From contig CAYNIW010000001.1 in the NCBI GenBank assembly GCA_964397545.1, positions 186,001 to 250,000 of the forward strand: DNA of 64,000 nt, written 5' to 3'. The notes below the pieces were generated by a model. That model had not been told where the DNA came from. It saw only the letters and a list, made by a program, of their open reading frames with translations, and did no database searches. This document shows, in pieces, positions 17,988-27,280 of the stretch. Each line of letters begins with the position of its first letter. Position 1 is the first letter of the stretch. This stretch comes from JAFGIG01 sp964397545. Its GTDB lineage: Bacteria > SDB-A. The position numbers were made by a program, and so were the translations under genes.

Positions 17988-18830
17988 TCAATCTATCTCT
18001 TTTTCCATTCTGACGAGTTCATACTGGAGCTTAAAACCGGCTTTTTGGCAGGCTCTGGCGATGCTCTCGTCGGGGAACGTCAAAAGAAGGTCTCCCTGGG
18101 CGGGTTTCAGGTATGAGCCAATGGAATCCACAACGGCGGGCAGGTGAAGGTGAGGTTCGAGAAGTATGAAAGGCTTGCAGCCCGGCATGTCCGCGACGAG
18201 ACGGCATATTCCCTTTACGGTTGATTCTCCTTCGACAAAAATCAGAGCGAATTTGTGAGGAGGTGAGTGCTGTTCGACTATGTAATCCCACTCCGACGGC
18301 AAAATAGATCTCAGGGTTTCGCTTAAATCTCCTATTGAAAGCGCGCGTGTCCTGAAGGGATTTTTACCTTTCACGGCTCCAGTCCTGCGGTGTATGGGAG
18401 CTATGAACTGGTAAAGGTCTCCTATTTCTTCAAAATCGTATTTTTTATACAGCCTTATGGCTTCTTCGTTGTCTTTTTGGACCGCAAGAGTTATCGTCGG
18501 TATGGAATGTTTTCTGCACAAGTTGACGGCGATTTCTATCAGCCTTCCGGCTATACCTTTTCTTCTAAATTGTTCTGAGACTGCTATCCTGTGTATGTGC
18601 GCGGTGTCTTTTATGCTGACATGAGAGTATCCAACGAGTTTGCCGTTGAAGCGGACAGTCCATATTTTATCCTTTTGGCACTCTTTAAAGGTTTCCCTGC
18701 TTGTAAGGGGTTCTTCGGGAAAACACTTTCTGTCTAAGAGAATAAATTCTTCGTAACCGATTTCTGGTTCGAGAGAGATTTCGAATTTAAGAATATAGGT
18801 CTCCGGTTTAAGGTTTTCGGAAACTGACAT
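17988..18830 (-). CDS. GNAT-family N-acetyltransferase with extra C-terminal domain
   Basis: A 280-residue protein. Residues ~15-150 form a GNAT domain with the acetyl-CoA motif IAVSEQFRRKGIAGRLIEIAV and the late LAVQKDNEEAIRLYKKYDFEEIG. The remaining ~125 residues (LRSILPSEWDYIVEQHSPPHKFALIFVEG...) resemble a second, degenerate GNAT-like half without the CoA loop. The substrate is unknown. There is no Shine-Dalgarno before the ATG; TATATT sits about 10 nt upstream on the minus strand, so the leader may be only ~3 nt. Confidence 0.82.
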   Translation of the reverse strand: MSVSENLKPETYILKFEISLEPEIGYEEFILLDRKCFPEEPLTSRETFKECQKDKIWTVRFNGKLVGYSHVSIKDTAHIHRIAVSEQFRRKGIAGRLIEIAVNLCRKHSIPTITLAVQKDNEEAIRLYKKYDFEEIGDLYQFIAPIHRRTGAVKGKNPFRTRALSIGDLSETLRSILPSEWDYIVEQHSPPHKFALIFVEGESTVKGICRLVADMPGCKPFILLEPHLHLPAVVDSIGSYLKPAQGDLLLTFPDESIARACQKAGFKLQYELVRMEKEID

Positions 18831-18880
18831 GTGAATTTTAATATATCCGACTCAAGACTTCTACAATTAAAATCATCATT

Positions 18881-18909
18881 TTTATACTAAACATTGATTA
18901 TGTTATACA
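18881..18909 (+). promoter_or_regulatory. Possible extended -10 promoter for the vWA genes
   Basis: TTTATA, 17-bp spacer, TATACA preceded by TGT (extended -10). It lies 128 nt before the vWA lipoprotein start, with a long leader that contains SD-like sites and tiny open frames of unclear meaning. Confidence 0.4.
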
Positions 18910-19036
18910 GAGGAGATGAAAAAATAAGGTGTCATTTATGATGCGGTCATTGATATTTTTGAAATATTTAAGGTGATTTAAGAGTAATACCATGTAAAAA
19001 TGGCCCGAAAAAGAAAGAAATTAAAAAGGAGGAAAG

Positions 19037-20161
19037 GTGAAAAGGATTATCTCACTGTCGCTGATTGCTCTTGCAGTCATGTCGTGTAAAAATCCTCAAC
19101 TCGCGGGAGGGAGGACTGTCAGGGTGGAAAATCCTACGATTGAAGTCGTGTTCGTGCTCGATGCCACCGGAAGCATGTCCGGGCTTATAGAAGGAGCAAA
19201 ACAGAAAATATGGTCCATAGCGAATGAAATACTTACAGGAGATCCGGTCCCCGATGTCAAGATAGGACTTGTCGTCTATAGAGACAGGGGAGACGAATTT
19301 GTCGTTAAAAAATACGACATAACAGACGATATAGATCAAATTTACATAGATCTCACAGCAGTCCGGGCGGACGGAGGCGGTGATTTTGAAGAGGACGTAA
19401 ATCAGGCTCTCTCTTGGGCGGTGGACAGCATGTCTTGGACTGATTCGGATAATGTCCTGAAACTTATATTTTTAGTCGGTGACGCTCCTCCGCACATGGA
19501 CTACAACGACGTAAAAGACTACAAAACCGTCTGCAAAGAGGCAATAGCCAATGATATAATAATTAATACGGTAAGATGCGGATCCGACGGAAATACAGAA
19601 GCGGTTTGGAAGGAAATCGCAAACCTCGCCGAGGGCACCTATACTTCAATGGGTTACAATGCTTCACAGGTCGTCGCAACGCCTTACGATGAGGATATTG
19701 CGGAACTCAGCAGGGAATTATACGGAACGGTTCTTCTCTACGGCAGTGCCGAGGAAATAATGGCGTCAGAGGCGACACTGGGCGCGAGCGGTGAAATAGC
19801 CTACAGCGCTCCTTCGGTTGCCGCTGACAGAGCGACATACGCATACGCTAAATCAGCAGCGGGTTTCGGTTTTGCATCAAGAGACCTTGTCAGCGAGATA
19901 ATTGAAGGTAAAGTCAGGTTAGAGGATCTGGAAGATGACGAGATGCCGGAAATATTCAAAGAGATGTCTATGGATGAGAGAACATCTTACATTGACAGCC
20001 TCAGAGAACACAGGGAAGACGTGACGACAAGAATGGCCGATTTGACGAGAATGCGTGATCAATTCATAAAAGATAATATCGGTGAAGAAAAAGACGCGTT
20101 CGATCTTTTTGTTATTGAAACTCTCAAGGAGCAAGCCGTTAAAATCGGCGTAAGCTATTAG
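19037..20161 (+). CDS. von Willebrand factor A lipoprotein
   Basis: A 374-residue lipoprotein: GTG start behind AAGGAGG, signal sequence with lipobox AVMSC (Cys17). The vWA domain begins at VVFVLDATGSMSGLIEGAK; the MIDAS pattern DxxGSxS is intact, with a later DGGGDFEEDVNQAL and FLVGDAPPHMD supporting metal-dependent ligand binding. The C-terminal ~130 residues are helical and acidic. Nine nt separate it from the VIT-vWA gene, so the two are probably one operon and may act together at the envelope. The ligand is unknown. Confidence 0.85.
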   Translation: MKRIISLSLIALAVMSCKNPQLAGGRTVRVENPTIEVVFVLDATGSMSGLIEGAKQKIWSIANEILTGDPVPDVKIGLVVYRDRGDEFVVKKYDITDDIDQIYIDLTAVRADGGGDFEEDVNQALSWAVDSMSWTDSDNVLKLIFLVGDAPPHMDYNDVKDYKTVCKEAIANDIIINTVRCGSDGNTEAVWKEIANLAEGTYTSMGYNASQVVATPYDEDIAELSRELYGTVLLYGSAEEIMASEATLGASGEIAYSAPSVAADRATYAYAKSAAGFGFASRDLVSEIIEGKVRLEDLEDDEMPEIFKEMSMDERTSYIDSLREHREDVTTRMADLTRMRDQFIKDNIGEEKDAFDLFVIETLKEQAVKIGVSY

Positions 20162-20169
20162 GCGGAAAA

Positions 20170-22284
20170 ATGAAAACAACAGCAATTTTCTCAATACTGC
20201 TCGCCGCTTCAGCGGCGGGCGTTTTCGCCGACGGATTCGTGATTATTCCGCCGACGCCGTTTCTGCCTAACCCGGTTCAGGTAGAAGTGAAATACCACAA
20301 TGTGGACATCAAACTGACCCACCAGTTTGCCCAGGTCCACATAGACCAGGAATTTTACAACCCTAACAATTATCAGGTGGAAGGCAGATATATTTTTCCT
20401 ATACCCGAAGAGGCGGCGATTTCTGATTTCGCACTCTGGATTGAAGGGGAAAAAGTTCACGGCGAAATAAAAGACGCGGAAGAAGCCCTGAAAATTTATC
20501 AGGATATTGTCTCGAGGATGATAGACCCGGCAATATTCAGATACGCGGGTCAGGATATGTTCGAAGCGCGGATTTTTCCTTTTCCTGCTAAAGGAACAAG
20601 ACAAGTTGAACTCGACTATCAGCAGCTCGTGAGAAAAGACAAAAATTTATACAGGTTCATATATCCTCTTTCCACCGAGAGATTTTCTTCCAAGGATTTG
20701 GAGAGCGCGATAATAAAAATTGATCTTGTTACCGATGAGCCTATAAAAAACATATATTCACCCTCGCATGTCATAGATATCAGATACATAGACTCAAAAC
20801 ACGCTGAAATCACTTGGGAAGAGAGAAACGTCAAACCGGACAAGGATTTCATCCTGTATTACTCTCTGAACGAAGAAGAAGTGGACATGTCGCTTCTCAC
20901 ATACAAGCCTAAAAGAGGGGAAGATGGGTATTTCATTCTGCTCGGTTCTGTAGGAAGCGGAGAGATAGAATCCGTCCCCAAAGACATAATCTTCGTCGTC
21001 GACCGCTCGGGTTCTATGAGAGGCGAGAGGATGGAGATGGTTATTGACGCTCTGAGCTACTGCATTGAAAACCTCGGCCCGGACGACCGCTTTAACATTA
21101 TAACCTTCGCCTCTAACACAGAGACGTTGTTCGGAGGTCTCGAAAGAGCTTCGAGGTTAAACGTCGGAGACGCCCGTGATTTTGTCAGAGACATAGTAGC
21201 AAGAGGAGGGACGAACATCGGCGGAGCTCTGGATCTCGCCTTCTCGCAGAATTATTCAAGGGCAAGACCTTCATTTATTGTATTTCTGACAGACGGATAT
21301 CCGACTGTTGGAGAGATGGACCTGGGAAGAATAGTGAAAAAGGTAGAAGACTTCAGCGATGCGAAAATGTTCGTCTTCGGAATAGGAAAAGAGGAGATAA
21401 ACGCGATTCTGCTCGACGCGATGTCTGAAGCGGGTAGAGGGCTTGTCGAATATGTCAAGGACGGAGACACTCTTGATGTTATAATATCTTCTTTTTACGA
21501 CAAAATTTCTCGCCCTGTTCTGACCGATATAGGGGTGAATTTCGGAGCTGTCAGCGTATACGATGTGGTGCCGAGGTCTTTGCCGGACATATTCGAAGGG
21601 CAGCAGCTCATAATAACAGGAAGATACAGAGGCTCGGGCAGAACGAGGATTTCGCTCACCGGACTCAGAGGGGGATCCAAACAGGAGTTCGATTTCACCT
21701 CGGAATTTACCGAATACAGCCGCGAACTCGATTTCGTAGGAAGATACTGGGCTATCAGACAGGTCGGAACTCTTTTGAGGGACATCAGACTTAACGGAGA
21801 AAACGCAGAGCTTGTCAACGACATTAAAGCTCTCGCCCTCGAATTCGGAATCGTCACTCCTTACACTTCTTATCTCGTGACTGAAAACGAAGAGATGCTC
21901 GCGAGGCCTGAATTTGACGCGATAAGAACTATGTCTTCGGAAATGCTAACCTTAGACGGAGCTCTCGCTCCCGCAATGGGTGAAAAAAGCGCTTCCGGCG
22001 GATTCGCTGTAGATGTATCGAGCACAATAGACAGGATGTCGAGGGGAACCGTCCAGGAAGTTTCTCACAATCCCGTAGTCAATTACATTAACGGGATCAC
22101 TTTCACAAAACAGGGTGAAATTTGGAAACAGAACGGATACGAAGGTCAGACGACGAAGAAAATTTCTTACGGCAGTGCTGATTTTTATAAAATTCTCGCA
22201 GACAATCCCGGAGCGGGGGATTTCATGGCTCTGGGGGAAGTTATTTTCGAGATAGACGGAATCTGGTATGAGATAACCCGCTGA
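20170..22284 (+). CDS. VIT domain plus von Willebrand factor A protein, exported
   Basis: A 704-residue exported protein with signal peptide (FSILLAASAAGVFA). Residues ~30-160 are a VIT domain (inter-alpha-trypsin-inhibitor heavy-chain type: HQFAQVHIDQEFYNPN, EGRYIFPIPEEAAISDFAL, GEIKDAEEALKIYQDIV). A vWA domain follows at ~275 with MIDAS DIIFVVDRSGSMRGERM, and a C-terminal beta-rich tail. Bacterial VIT-vWA proteins are envelope-associated adhesion or scaffold-type proteins of unclear role. It follows the vWA lipoprotein and ends at a strong terminator, making a two-gene transcript likely. Confidence 0.87.
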   Translation: MKTTAIFSILLAASAAGVFADGFVIIPPTPFLPNPVQVEVKYHNVDIKLTHQFAQVHIDQEFYNPNNYQVEGRYIFPIPEEAAISDFALWIEGEKVHGEIKDAEEALKIYQDIVSRMIDPAIFRYAGQDMFEARIFPFPAKGTRQVELDYQQLVRKDKNLYRFIYPLSTERFSSKDLESAIIKIDLVTDEPIKNIYSPSHVIDIRYIDSKHAEITWEERNVKPDKDFILYYSLNEEEVDMSLLTYKPKRGEDGYFILLGSVGSGEIESVPKDIIFVVDRSGSMRGERMEMVIDALSYCIENLGPDDRFNIITFASNTETLFGGLERASRLNVGDARDFVRDIVARGGTNIGGALDLAFSQNYSRARPSFIVFLTDGYPTVGEMDLGRIVKKVEDFSDAKMFVFGIGKEEINAILLDAMSEAGRGLVEYVKDGDTLDVIISSFYDKISRPVLTDIGVNFGAVSVYDVVPRSLPDIFEGQQLIITGRYRGSGRTRISLTGLRGGSKQEFDFTSEFTEYSRELDFVGRYWAIRQVGTLLRDIRLNGENAELVNDIKALALEFGIVTPYTSYLVTENEEMLARPEFDAIRTMSSEMLTLDGALAPAMGEKSASGGFAVDVSSTIDRMSRGTVQEVSHNPVVNYINGITFTKQGEIWKQNGYEGQTTKKISYGSADFYKILADNPGAGDFMALGEVIFEIDGIWYEITR

Positions 22285-22302
22285 AAGGCGGCATTAACTT
22301 TT

Positions 22303-22334
22303 ACACAAGGCGGCTTTTTAGCCGCCTTTTGTGT
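22303..22334 (+). terminator. Rho-independent-like terminator after the VIT-vWA gene
   Basis: Core stem GGCGGCT / AGCCGCC (22309-22315, 22320-22326) with TTTT loop, extended outward by ACACAA / TTGTGT around a TT bulge, then TTTTC. It separates the vWA pair from the TPR-cyclase cluster. Confidence 0.8.
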
Positions 22335-22414
22335 TTTCACAGAAGGTATTTGAGTATATCATAGAGAAAAGAAGTGATTGCTTGACATGCTGCAAAAAGA
22401 AATGAAAGGATCCA

Positions 22415-24325
22415 ATGGAAGAAATGGATTCTCTCGAAGAAAAACCCGTTATAATTTCAGAAAATGAAGAGAAATTTATAGCGTTATTGGAGAAGGCGGA
22501 CAGGTTTCTCGGCAAAGACCCGGAAAAAGCAATGTATTATGCGCAGAAAGCTCTGGATTTAGCGGAACTAGACGGCGATGAACGCCGCATCGCCAGAGCT
22601 CTCCAAAAGAAGGGAATATGCCTTGCTGTTTTTGGAAAACTTTCTGAATCGCTTAAATGTTTTGAAAAGGCTTTGGAAATTGCAGAGAAAATAGTCGATG
22701 AAAGTTTAAAGTGTTCTTTGTTAAACAGCCTAGGGTTGAGCAAATATTATCTCGGCGATTATACTACAGCGCTTGAAAACCTCGGCGGAGCAGTGGAAAT
22801 GTCGAGAAAAACCAGAAACGAAAAAATTCTCGCAGGAGCGCTGAGCAATTTAGGTCTTGTCTACGAGAGAATGGGGAATTATGAAAAAGCCCTTGAATCG
22901 CTTTTAAAATGCCTCGACCTCGAAGAGAGAACAGGATCTAAAGACATTGTGAAAGCCGACACGCTTGGGAATATCGGAGCGATTTACGAAGGTATTTCAG
23001 ATAACGATAAATCCATTGAATACTACGGCATGAGCCTAGACCTTTACATAAAAGCACGGAGCGCAAAAGGAATCGCCGGAGCGCTTTCTAACATGGCGAA
23101 CATTTTCAATGAAAAAGGAAATTCTGAGAGGGCTGAAAAATATTACTTCAAAGCTCTTAAATTCGCTAGAAATTCAAAAAACATTGAATTCCAGTCGAAA
23201 ATCCTGAACAACCTCGGATTTTTATATTCAAAGAAAAAAATGTTCGAAAAATCCATCAATTTTTACGAAGAGGCTTTGAGGATTGACGGGGAGATAAGCG
23301 ACAAAAGTGCACAGGTAAATGTTCTGAACAACATCGCAAAGGTCTTAAAAGAACTCGGAGAAATCGACTCGGCTCTTGAAAAAGCCGAAAAATCGCTTTC
23401 CATAGCGTCGGGTCTTTCTGAAAACAGACTGAAATCTGAAGTATTGCAGAATTACTCGGAAATACTCCACTCAAAAGGCATGGACAGAGAAGCTTTTGAG
23501 GCTTTGCAGAAGTCTGCCCGAATAAGCGATTCTATCTACGAGGAGAGCATCGCCAAGAAAATAACTGATTTGGAAATAAGGTTTGAAGTTGAGAAAAGGC
23601 AAAGGGAATCAGAAGCGGCTGAGGCGAAAAAAGAAATTTACAGGCTAAAAAACGCTGAACTCAGTGAACTGCTTTCTATTCTGGAGTCTGAAAAAAACAA
23701 AGCGGAATCTCTTCTCGAAGTTGTTTTTCCTAAAAAAATAATTGAAGATCTCAAAATGGGAAAGATAGTAGGTTTCAAAAATTATGAAAACGTGACGGTG
23801 CTATACTCTGACATAGCTGGTTTTACTAAAATATCGGCAGGATTGACACCGGATTTTTTGATAGGAGAACTGAACGAAATATTTTCTGCGTTCGATTCTA
23901 TTTTCGAAGAATTTTGTTGCGAGAGGATAATGACTATAGGAGACGCGTGCCTTGCCGCTTCGGGGCTTTTTGACGAAAAAGAAAAGGATCCTGAAAAAAT
24001 GCTAAAAGCGGCTATGGATATCTGCAGATACATGAAAGAAAGAAATCTCAAAAGAGAACATAAATGGCCGATGAGACTCGGAATTCACACAGGGAAAGTT
24101 TTGGGGGGGGTCATGGGTGGGAAAAGATATATTTTTGACGTTATGGGGGAAACTGTTGATAAAGCAAAATTCATACAATCTTCAGTTGAACCCGGCGCGA
24201 TAGGAATTTCTTTCGAAACTGCCCGTATTTTGAAAGGAAAATTTGTTTTTTCCGAACTCGGCGTCTTTCCCTTTCCGGGGTATGATGCCGTCAGGATCTT
24301 TACATTTAAGGATCAAGTTAAATGA
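22415..24325 (+). CDS. TPR protein with class III nucleotidyl cyclase domain, metal-binding (C1-like) half
   Basis: A 636-residue protein: TPR repeats to about residue 385 (e.g. ALENLGGAVEMSRKTRNEKILAGALSNLGLVYERMGNYEKAL), a coiled coil (~385-435), and a class III cyclase domain (~455-630). Both metal aspartates are kept (Asp466 in YSDIAGFTKIS, Asp510 in TIGDACL). The purine-contacting Lys is replaced by Met506, and the transition-state Asn and Arg by Asp582 and Phe586 (GETVDKAKFIQ). This is the residue pattern of the C1 half of mammalian adenylyl cyclases, so it should not work as a homodimer. ATG follows GAAAGGA. It overlaps the next gene by 4 nt (ATGA), and that gene supplies the missing residues. 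Confidence 0.88.
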   Translation: MEEMDSLEEKPVIISENEEKFIALLEKADRFLGKDPEKAMYYAQKALDLAELDGDERRIARALQKKGICLAVFGKLSESLKCFEKALEIAEKIVDESLKCSLLNSLGLSKYYLGDYTTALENLGGAVEMSRKTRNEKILAGALSNLGLVYERMGNYEKALESLLKCLDLEERTGSKDIVKADTLGNIGAIYEGISDNDKSIEYYGMSLDLYIKARSAKGIAGALSNMANIFNEKGNSERAEKYYFKALKFARNSKNIEFQSKILNNLGFLYSKKKMFEKSINFYEEALRIDGEISDKSAQVNVLNNIAKVLKELGEIDSALEKAEKSLSIASGLSENRLKSEVLQNYSEILHSKGMDREAFEALQKSARISDSIYEESIAKKITDLEIRFEVEKRQRESEAAEAKKEIYRLKNAELSELLSILESEKNKAESLLEVVFPKKIIEDLKMGKIVGFKNYENVTVLYSDIAGFTKISAGLTPDFLIGELNEIFSAFDSIFEEFCCERIMTIGDACLAASGLFDEKEKDPEKMLKAAMDICRYMKERNLKREHKWPMRLGIHTGKVLGGVMGGKRYIFDVMGETVDKAKFIQSSVEPGAIGISFETARILKGKFVFSELGVFPFPGYDAVRIFTFKDQVK

Positions 24326-26199
24326 ACGACAAAGTGCAATTTCAGAAAAAAATCGAGTTTCACATAGAAAAAGCCAAGAAATATTGCGTATCAGATTCTG
24401 AAAAGACATTAAGTAACGCCATTGAAGCGCTAAAACTTTCTGTAAAAATAGAAGACCATTCAAAAAAAGGCACTGCTCTCAACTTAATCGGAATGGGATT
24501 AACACTTAAATTAGATTACGCAAATGCCCTGAAGTGCTTTATGAAATCTCTTGAAGAAAAAGAAAAATGCGGCGAAAAGAGCAAAGCGTGCTCCATATAC
24601 AACAACATAGGACTCGCTCTCATAGATTCCTTCAATTACGAAGACGCTTTCCCATATTTAGAGAAAGCCAGGGAAATCGCTGAAGAATTTGAACTGAAAT
24701 TTCACCTACCCATGATATTTCAAAACATTTCAAGAATATTCCTTTACGCAGGAGATTACGAAAAGGCTCTGCAACTTCTTTTACGCGCCTTGGACAATGT
24801 GGAAAACGATAGAATTATCGAAGCTGGAATTGACGGAGACATAGGTGAAGTTTATTTCAGTATGAAAGATTATGATAAAGCCCTCGAATTTTACGAAAAA
24901 GCACTTAAAATATTCCAAGAAGAAGGCGAAGAAAGCGATATAGCCGGAGAATACAACAACATGGCTCTTATTTTTGAGGCAAAGGAGATGTTTTCCGAAG
25001 CGCTTGAGTATTACAATAAAGCTCTTAAAAAATCTGAAAAAGTAAAACATCTGGAATTCACGGCGATTATCACTACAAATATCGCGAAGCTTTATTACAA
25101 GATAGGCGACTTGGACAAGCAGGAAAAATTCTTAAAAAGAACCTTAAAAGAGAACATCGAAATTAAAAATACAGCGAATTTGCCATTCATCCACAAATAC
25201 TTCGGAGATTATTACATGGATAAAAATGATCTCGTAAAAGCATTTGAAAGCTATGAAAGATCACGCGAGTTATTTGAAAAAATCGGAGACAAACCAGGAC
25301 TTATAGAGTGTGAAGAAGCTCTTTCTTCCTATCATGCCACTACAGGAAATTACGACAAGGCTTATATCTTCCTTCAGCGCTATGTGAAACATAAATCCCA
25401 ATTGTATCAGGAAAACATGACCGCAAGAGTGCACAAAGCCCAGATCAGATTCAAAGTCGAGAAATTACAAAAAGATATTGAGTCTGCGAAGGCTGAGGCG
25501 GAAATTTTAAGGCTTAAAAATGAAGAACTCGAAAGAGCGAGAATAAAAATACAGGAAGAAAAAGCGAAATCCGATGGCATGATACTGAACATCCTGCCTT
25601 CTTTGGTTGCCTACGAAATCAAGGAAAAAGGATCTTTCAAGCCGAAGATTTACGACAACGTGACTGTCTGCTTGATTGAATTTTCAAATCTTGCCCAATT
25701 TTTGGAATCAAATAACGCCCTTTCGGTCATTGAAGAGCTCAACAGCATATTTTCAGTTTTTGACAAAAATTTTGAAATGCTGAACTGTGAAAAAATAAAG
25801 ACGTTCGAAAACAAGTATCTCGCAGTTGGAGGCATGCCTTTTCCGGATGAAAACCATGCAATCAAAATAGTCAGGATTGCTCTGGAAAACATAAGACACA
25901 CAAGGCAATTTTCAAAAAGGAGCACATTAAACTGGAGTGTGAAAACAGCCGTAAACTCAGGTAAAGTAATAGGGGGGATAGTCGGTAAGAGAAAATATTT
26001 ATACGACATATTTGGAGACACCGTAAACACGGCTGCGAGAATTCTTGAAGTTTCCGATGAGGATTCATTAAGCGTCTCGGAAAATACATTCCTTCTGATC
26101 AGAGATCACGTCAATTCGCATTCTGTTGTCGAAAAAAGCTTAAAAGGAATTGGGCTGACTAAAATTTATTCCTTCGGCGAAAACAATTTCTATGAATGA
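24322..26199 (+). CDS. TPR protein with class III nucleotidyl cyclase domain, catalytic (C2-like) half
   Basis: A 625-residue paralogue of the previous protein with the same order: TPR repeats to ~370, coiled coil, NILPSLVAYEIKEKG linker, and a cyclase domain (~445-615). Here the metal aspartates are lost (Glu453 in LIEFSNL, Asn497 in KTFENKY) while the complementary residues are kept: Lys493 (EKIKTF), Asp562 (LYDIFGD), Asn569 and Arg573 (DTVNTAARIL). This is the C2 pattern. The Lys/Asp pair predicts ATP over GTP. Starts at ATGA overlapping the partner gene, so translation is coupled and equal amounts are likely. Predicted cAMP synthesis only as a heterodimer; TPRs probably carry the input signal. 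Confidence 0.88.
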   Translation: MNDKVQFQKKIEFHIEKAKKYCVSDSEKTLSNAIEALKLSVKIEDHSKKGTALNLIGMGLTLKLDYANALKCFMKSLEEKEKCGEKSKACSIYNNIGLALIDSFNYEDAFPYLEKAREIAEEFELKFHLPMIFQNISRIFLYAGDYEKALQLLLRALDNVENDRIIEAGIDGDIGEVYFSMKDYDKALEFYEKALKIFQEEGEESDIAGEYNNMALIFEAKEMFSEALEYYNKALKKSEKVKHLEFTAIITTNIAKLYYKIGDLDKQEKFLKRTLKENIEIKNTANLPFIHKYFGDYYMDKNDLVKAFESYERSRELFEKIGDKPGLIECEEALSSYHATTGNYDKAYIFLQRYVKHKSQLYQENMTARVHKAQIRFKVEKLQKDIESAKAEAEILRLKNEELERARIKIQEEKAKSDGMILNILPSLVAYEIKEKGSFKPKIYDNVTVCLIEFSNLAQFLESNNALSVIEELNSIFSVFDKNFEMLNCEKIKTFENKYLAVGGMPFPDENHAIKIVRIALENIRHTRQFSKRSTLNWSVKTAVNSGKVIGGIVGKRKYLYDIFGDTVNTAARILEVSDEDSLSVSENTFLLIRDHVNSHSVVEKSLKGIGLTKIYSFGENNFYE

Positions 26200-27280
26200 G
26201 AGACAAATCGAAAAAATACTTGATTCAGCATTACTTAAGATAGATACAGAACCAGTTCTAGCGCTTGAGCTTGCAGAGAAAGCTTTCGGAGAAGTGAAAA
26301 AAAGCGAAAGTGAAGGCATGAGAAAAAAGGCTTGCAGAGTTTATGCAAAAGCACTGGCGAGGAACGGAAAATACAGAATGGCAATAGAAATCTTCGAAGA
26401 GGCAATCCGATTTATTGAAGATGACAAAAGAACACTGGCGGAAAACTACAAGGACATCGGTCTTTCAAATTATTATATATGTAACTACGAAAAAGCCCTT
26501 GAAGTACTTGACAAAGCGATTGAAATTGCCGAAGAATTGGGTGATGACGGCTTAAAAGCCCAGTCGTTAAACAACATTGGAATTGTTTTTGTCTCTCTTG
26601 GAAAAACCAAAGAAGCTCATGAATGTTTTGCCAAATCACTCGAATTGAAAGAGTCCATTAAAAACTATTCTCAAATCAGTATAGCGAGCACTCTTTCCTC
26701 TATCGGCGACCTCCACGAGAAGACCGGAGAAATATACAGAGCTTTTGATTTTCACGAAAGAGCTCTCAAGCTTTACAGGAAAAGCGGTCATATTCCGGGA
26801 GTTGCGGCTCAGCTCTGCAATATCGGCATTTGTTTCCAGAAACTAAAAAAACACCAAGAAGCGATGGAAAGTTTCGATGAAGCCCTCAGTTTAGCTAGAA
26901 ATATTAATCACAGAGAATTCGAAGCAAACATACTTTACAATTCAGCGAACTCGGCCGCCGCTCTCGGAGACATGAAAATAGCGAAGCTGAATTTTCAACA
27001 GTCAATGAAAATAAATCAAATGCTCGGTGATGTCCAGGCCATAGCAAATATAAAGGTTGAATTTGCGAGTATAAAACTGATTGAGAAAAAGTATGATGAA
27101 GCTCTTGAGCTTCTGAATGAAGCACAGGAGATAGGTCAAAGAATAAATGAAAAACCGCTTATAATGAAAATATTCGAAATGGTTTCACAGATCTACGAAA
27201 TGAAAAATGAATACAATAAATCTCTGGAATACTACAAAAAATACATGGAAATTAAAGAATGTATCCGAGACCGACGGTAA
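26192..27280 (+). CDS. TPR-repeat protein, third gene of the cyclase cluster
   Basis: A 362-residue protein made of TPR repeats (ALEVLDKAIEIAEELGDDGLKAQSLNNIGIVFVSLGK and others) that overlaps the cyclase B gene by 8 nt. It is a paralogue of the TPR parts of both cyclases, but ends abruptly after YKKYMEIKECIRDRR, just where the other two continue into a coiled coil and catalytic domain. Its last 29 nt overlap the end of the convergent outer-membrane protein gene. It may be a free TPR adaptor for the heterodimer or the remnant of a longer gene whose output domain was deleted. Confidence 0.8.
   Translation: MNERQIEKILDSALLKIDTEPVLALELAEKAFGEVKKSESEGMRKKACRVYAKALARNGKYRMAIEIFEEAIRFIEDDKRTLAENYKDIGLSNYYICNYEKALEVLDKAIEIAEELGDDGLKAQSLNNIGIVFVSLGKTKEAHECFAKSLELKESIKNYSQISIASTLSSIGDLHEKTGEIYRAFDFHERALKLYRKSGHIPGVAAQLCNIGICFQKLKKHQEAMESFDEALSLARNINHREFEANILYNSANSAAALGDMKIAKLNFQQSMKINQMLGDVQAIANIKVEFASIKLIEKKYDEALELLNEAQEIGQRINEKPLIMKIFEMVSQIYEMKNEYNKSLEYYKKYMEIKECIRDRR

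Noticed and set aside
18915..18990. Tiny leader ORFs (MKK and a 12-codon frame) before the vWA genes
   Set aside because: SD-like sites precede them but nothing shows they are translated or regulatory.
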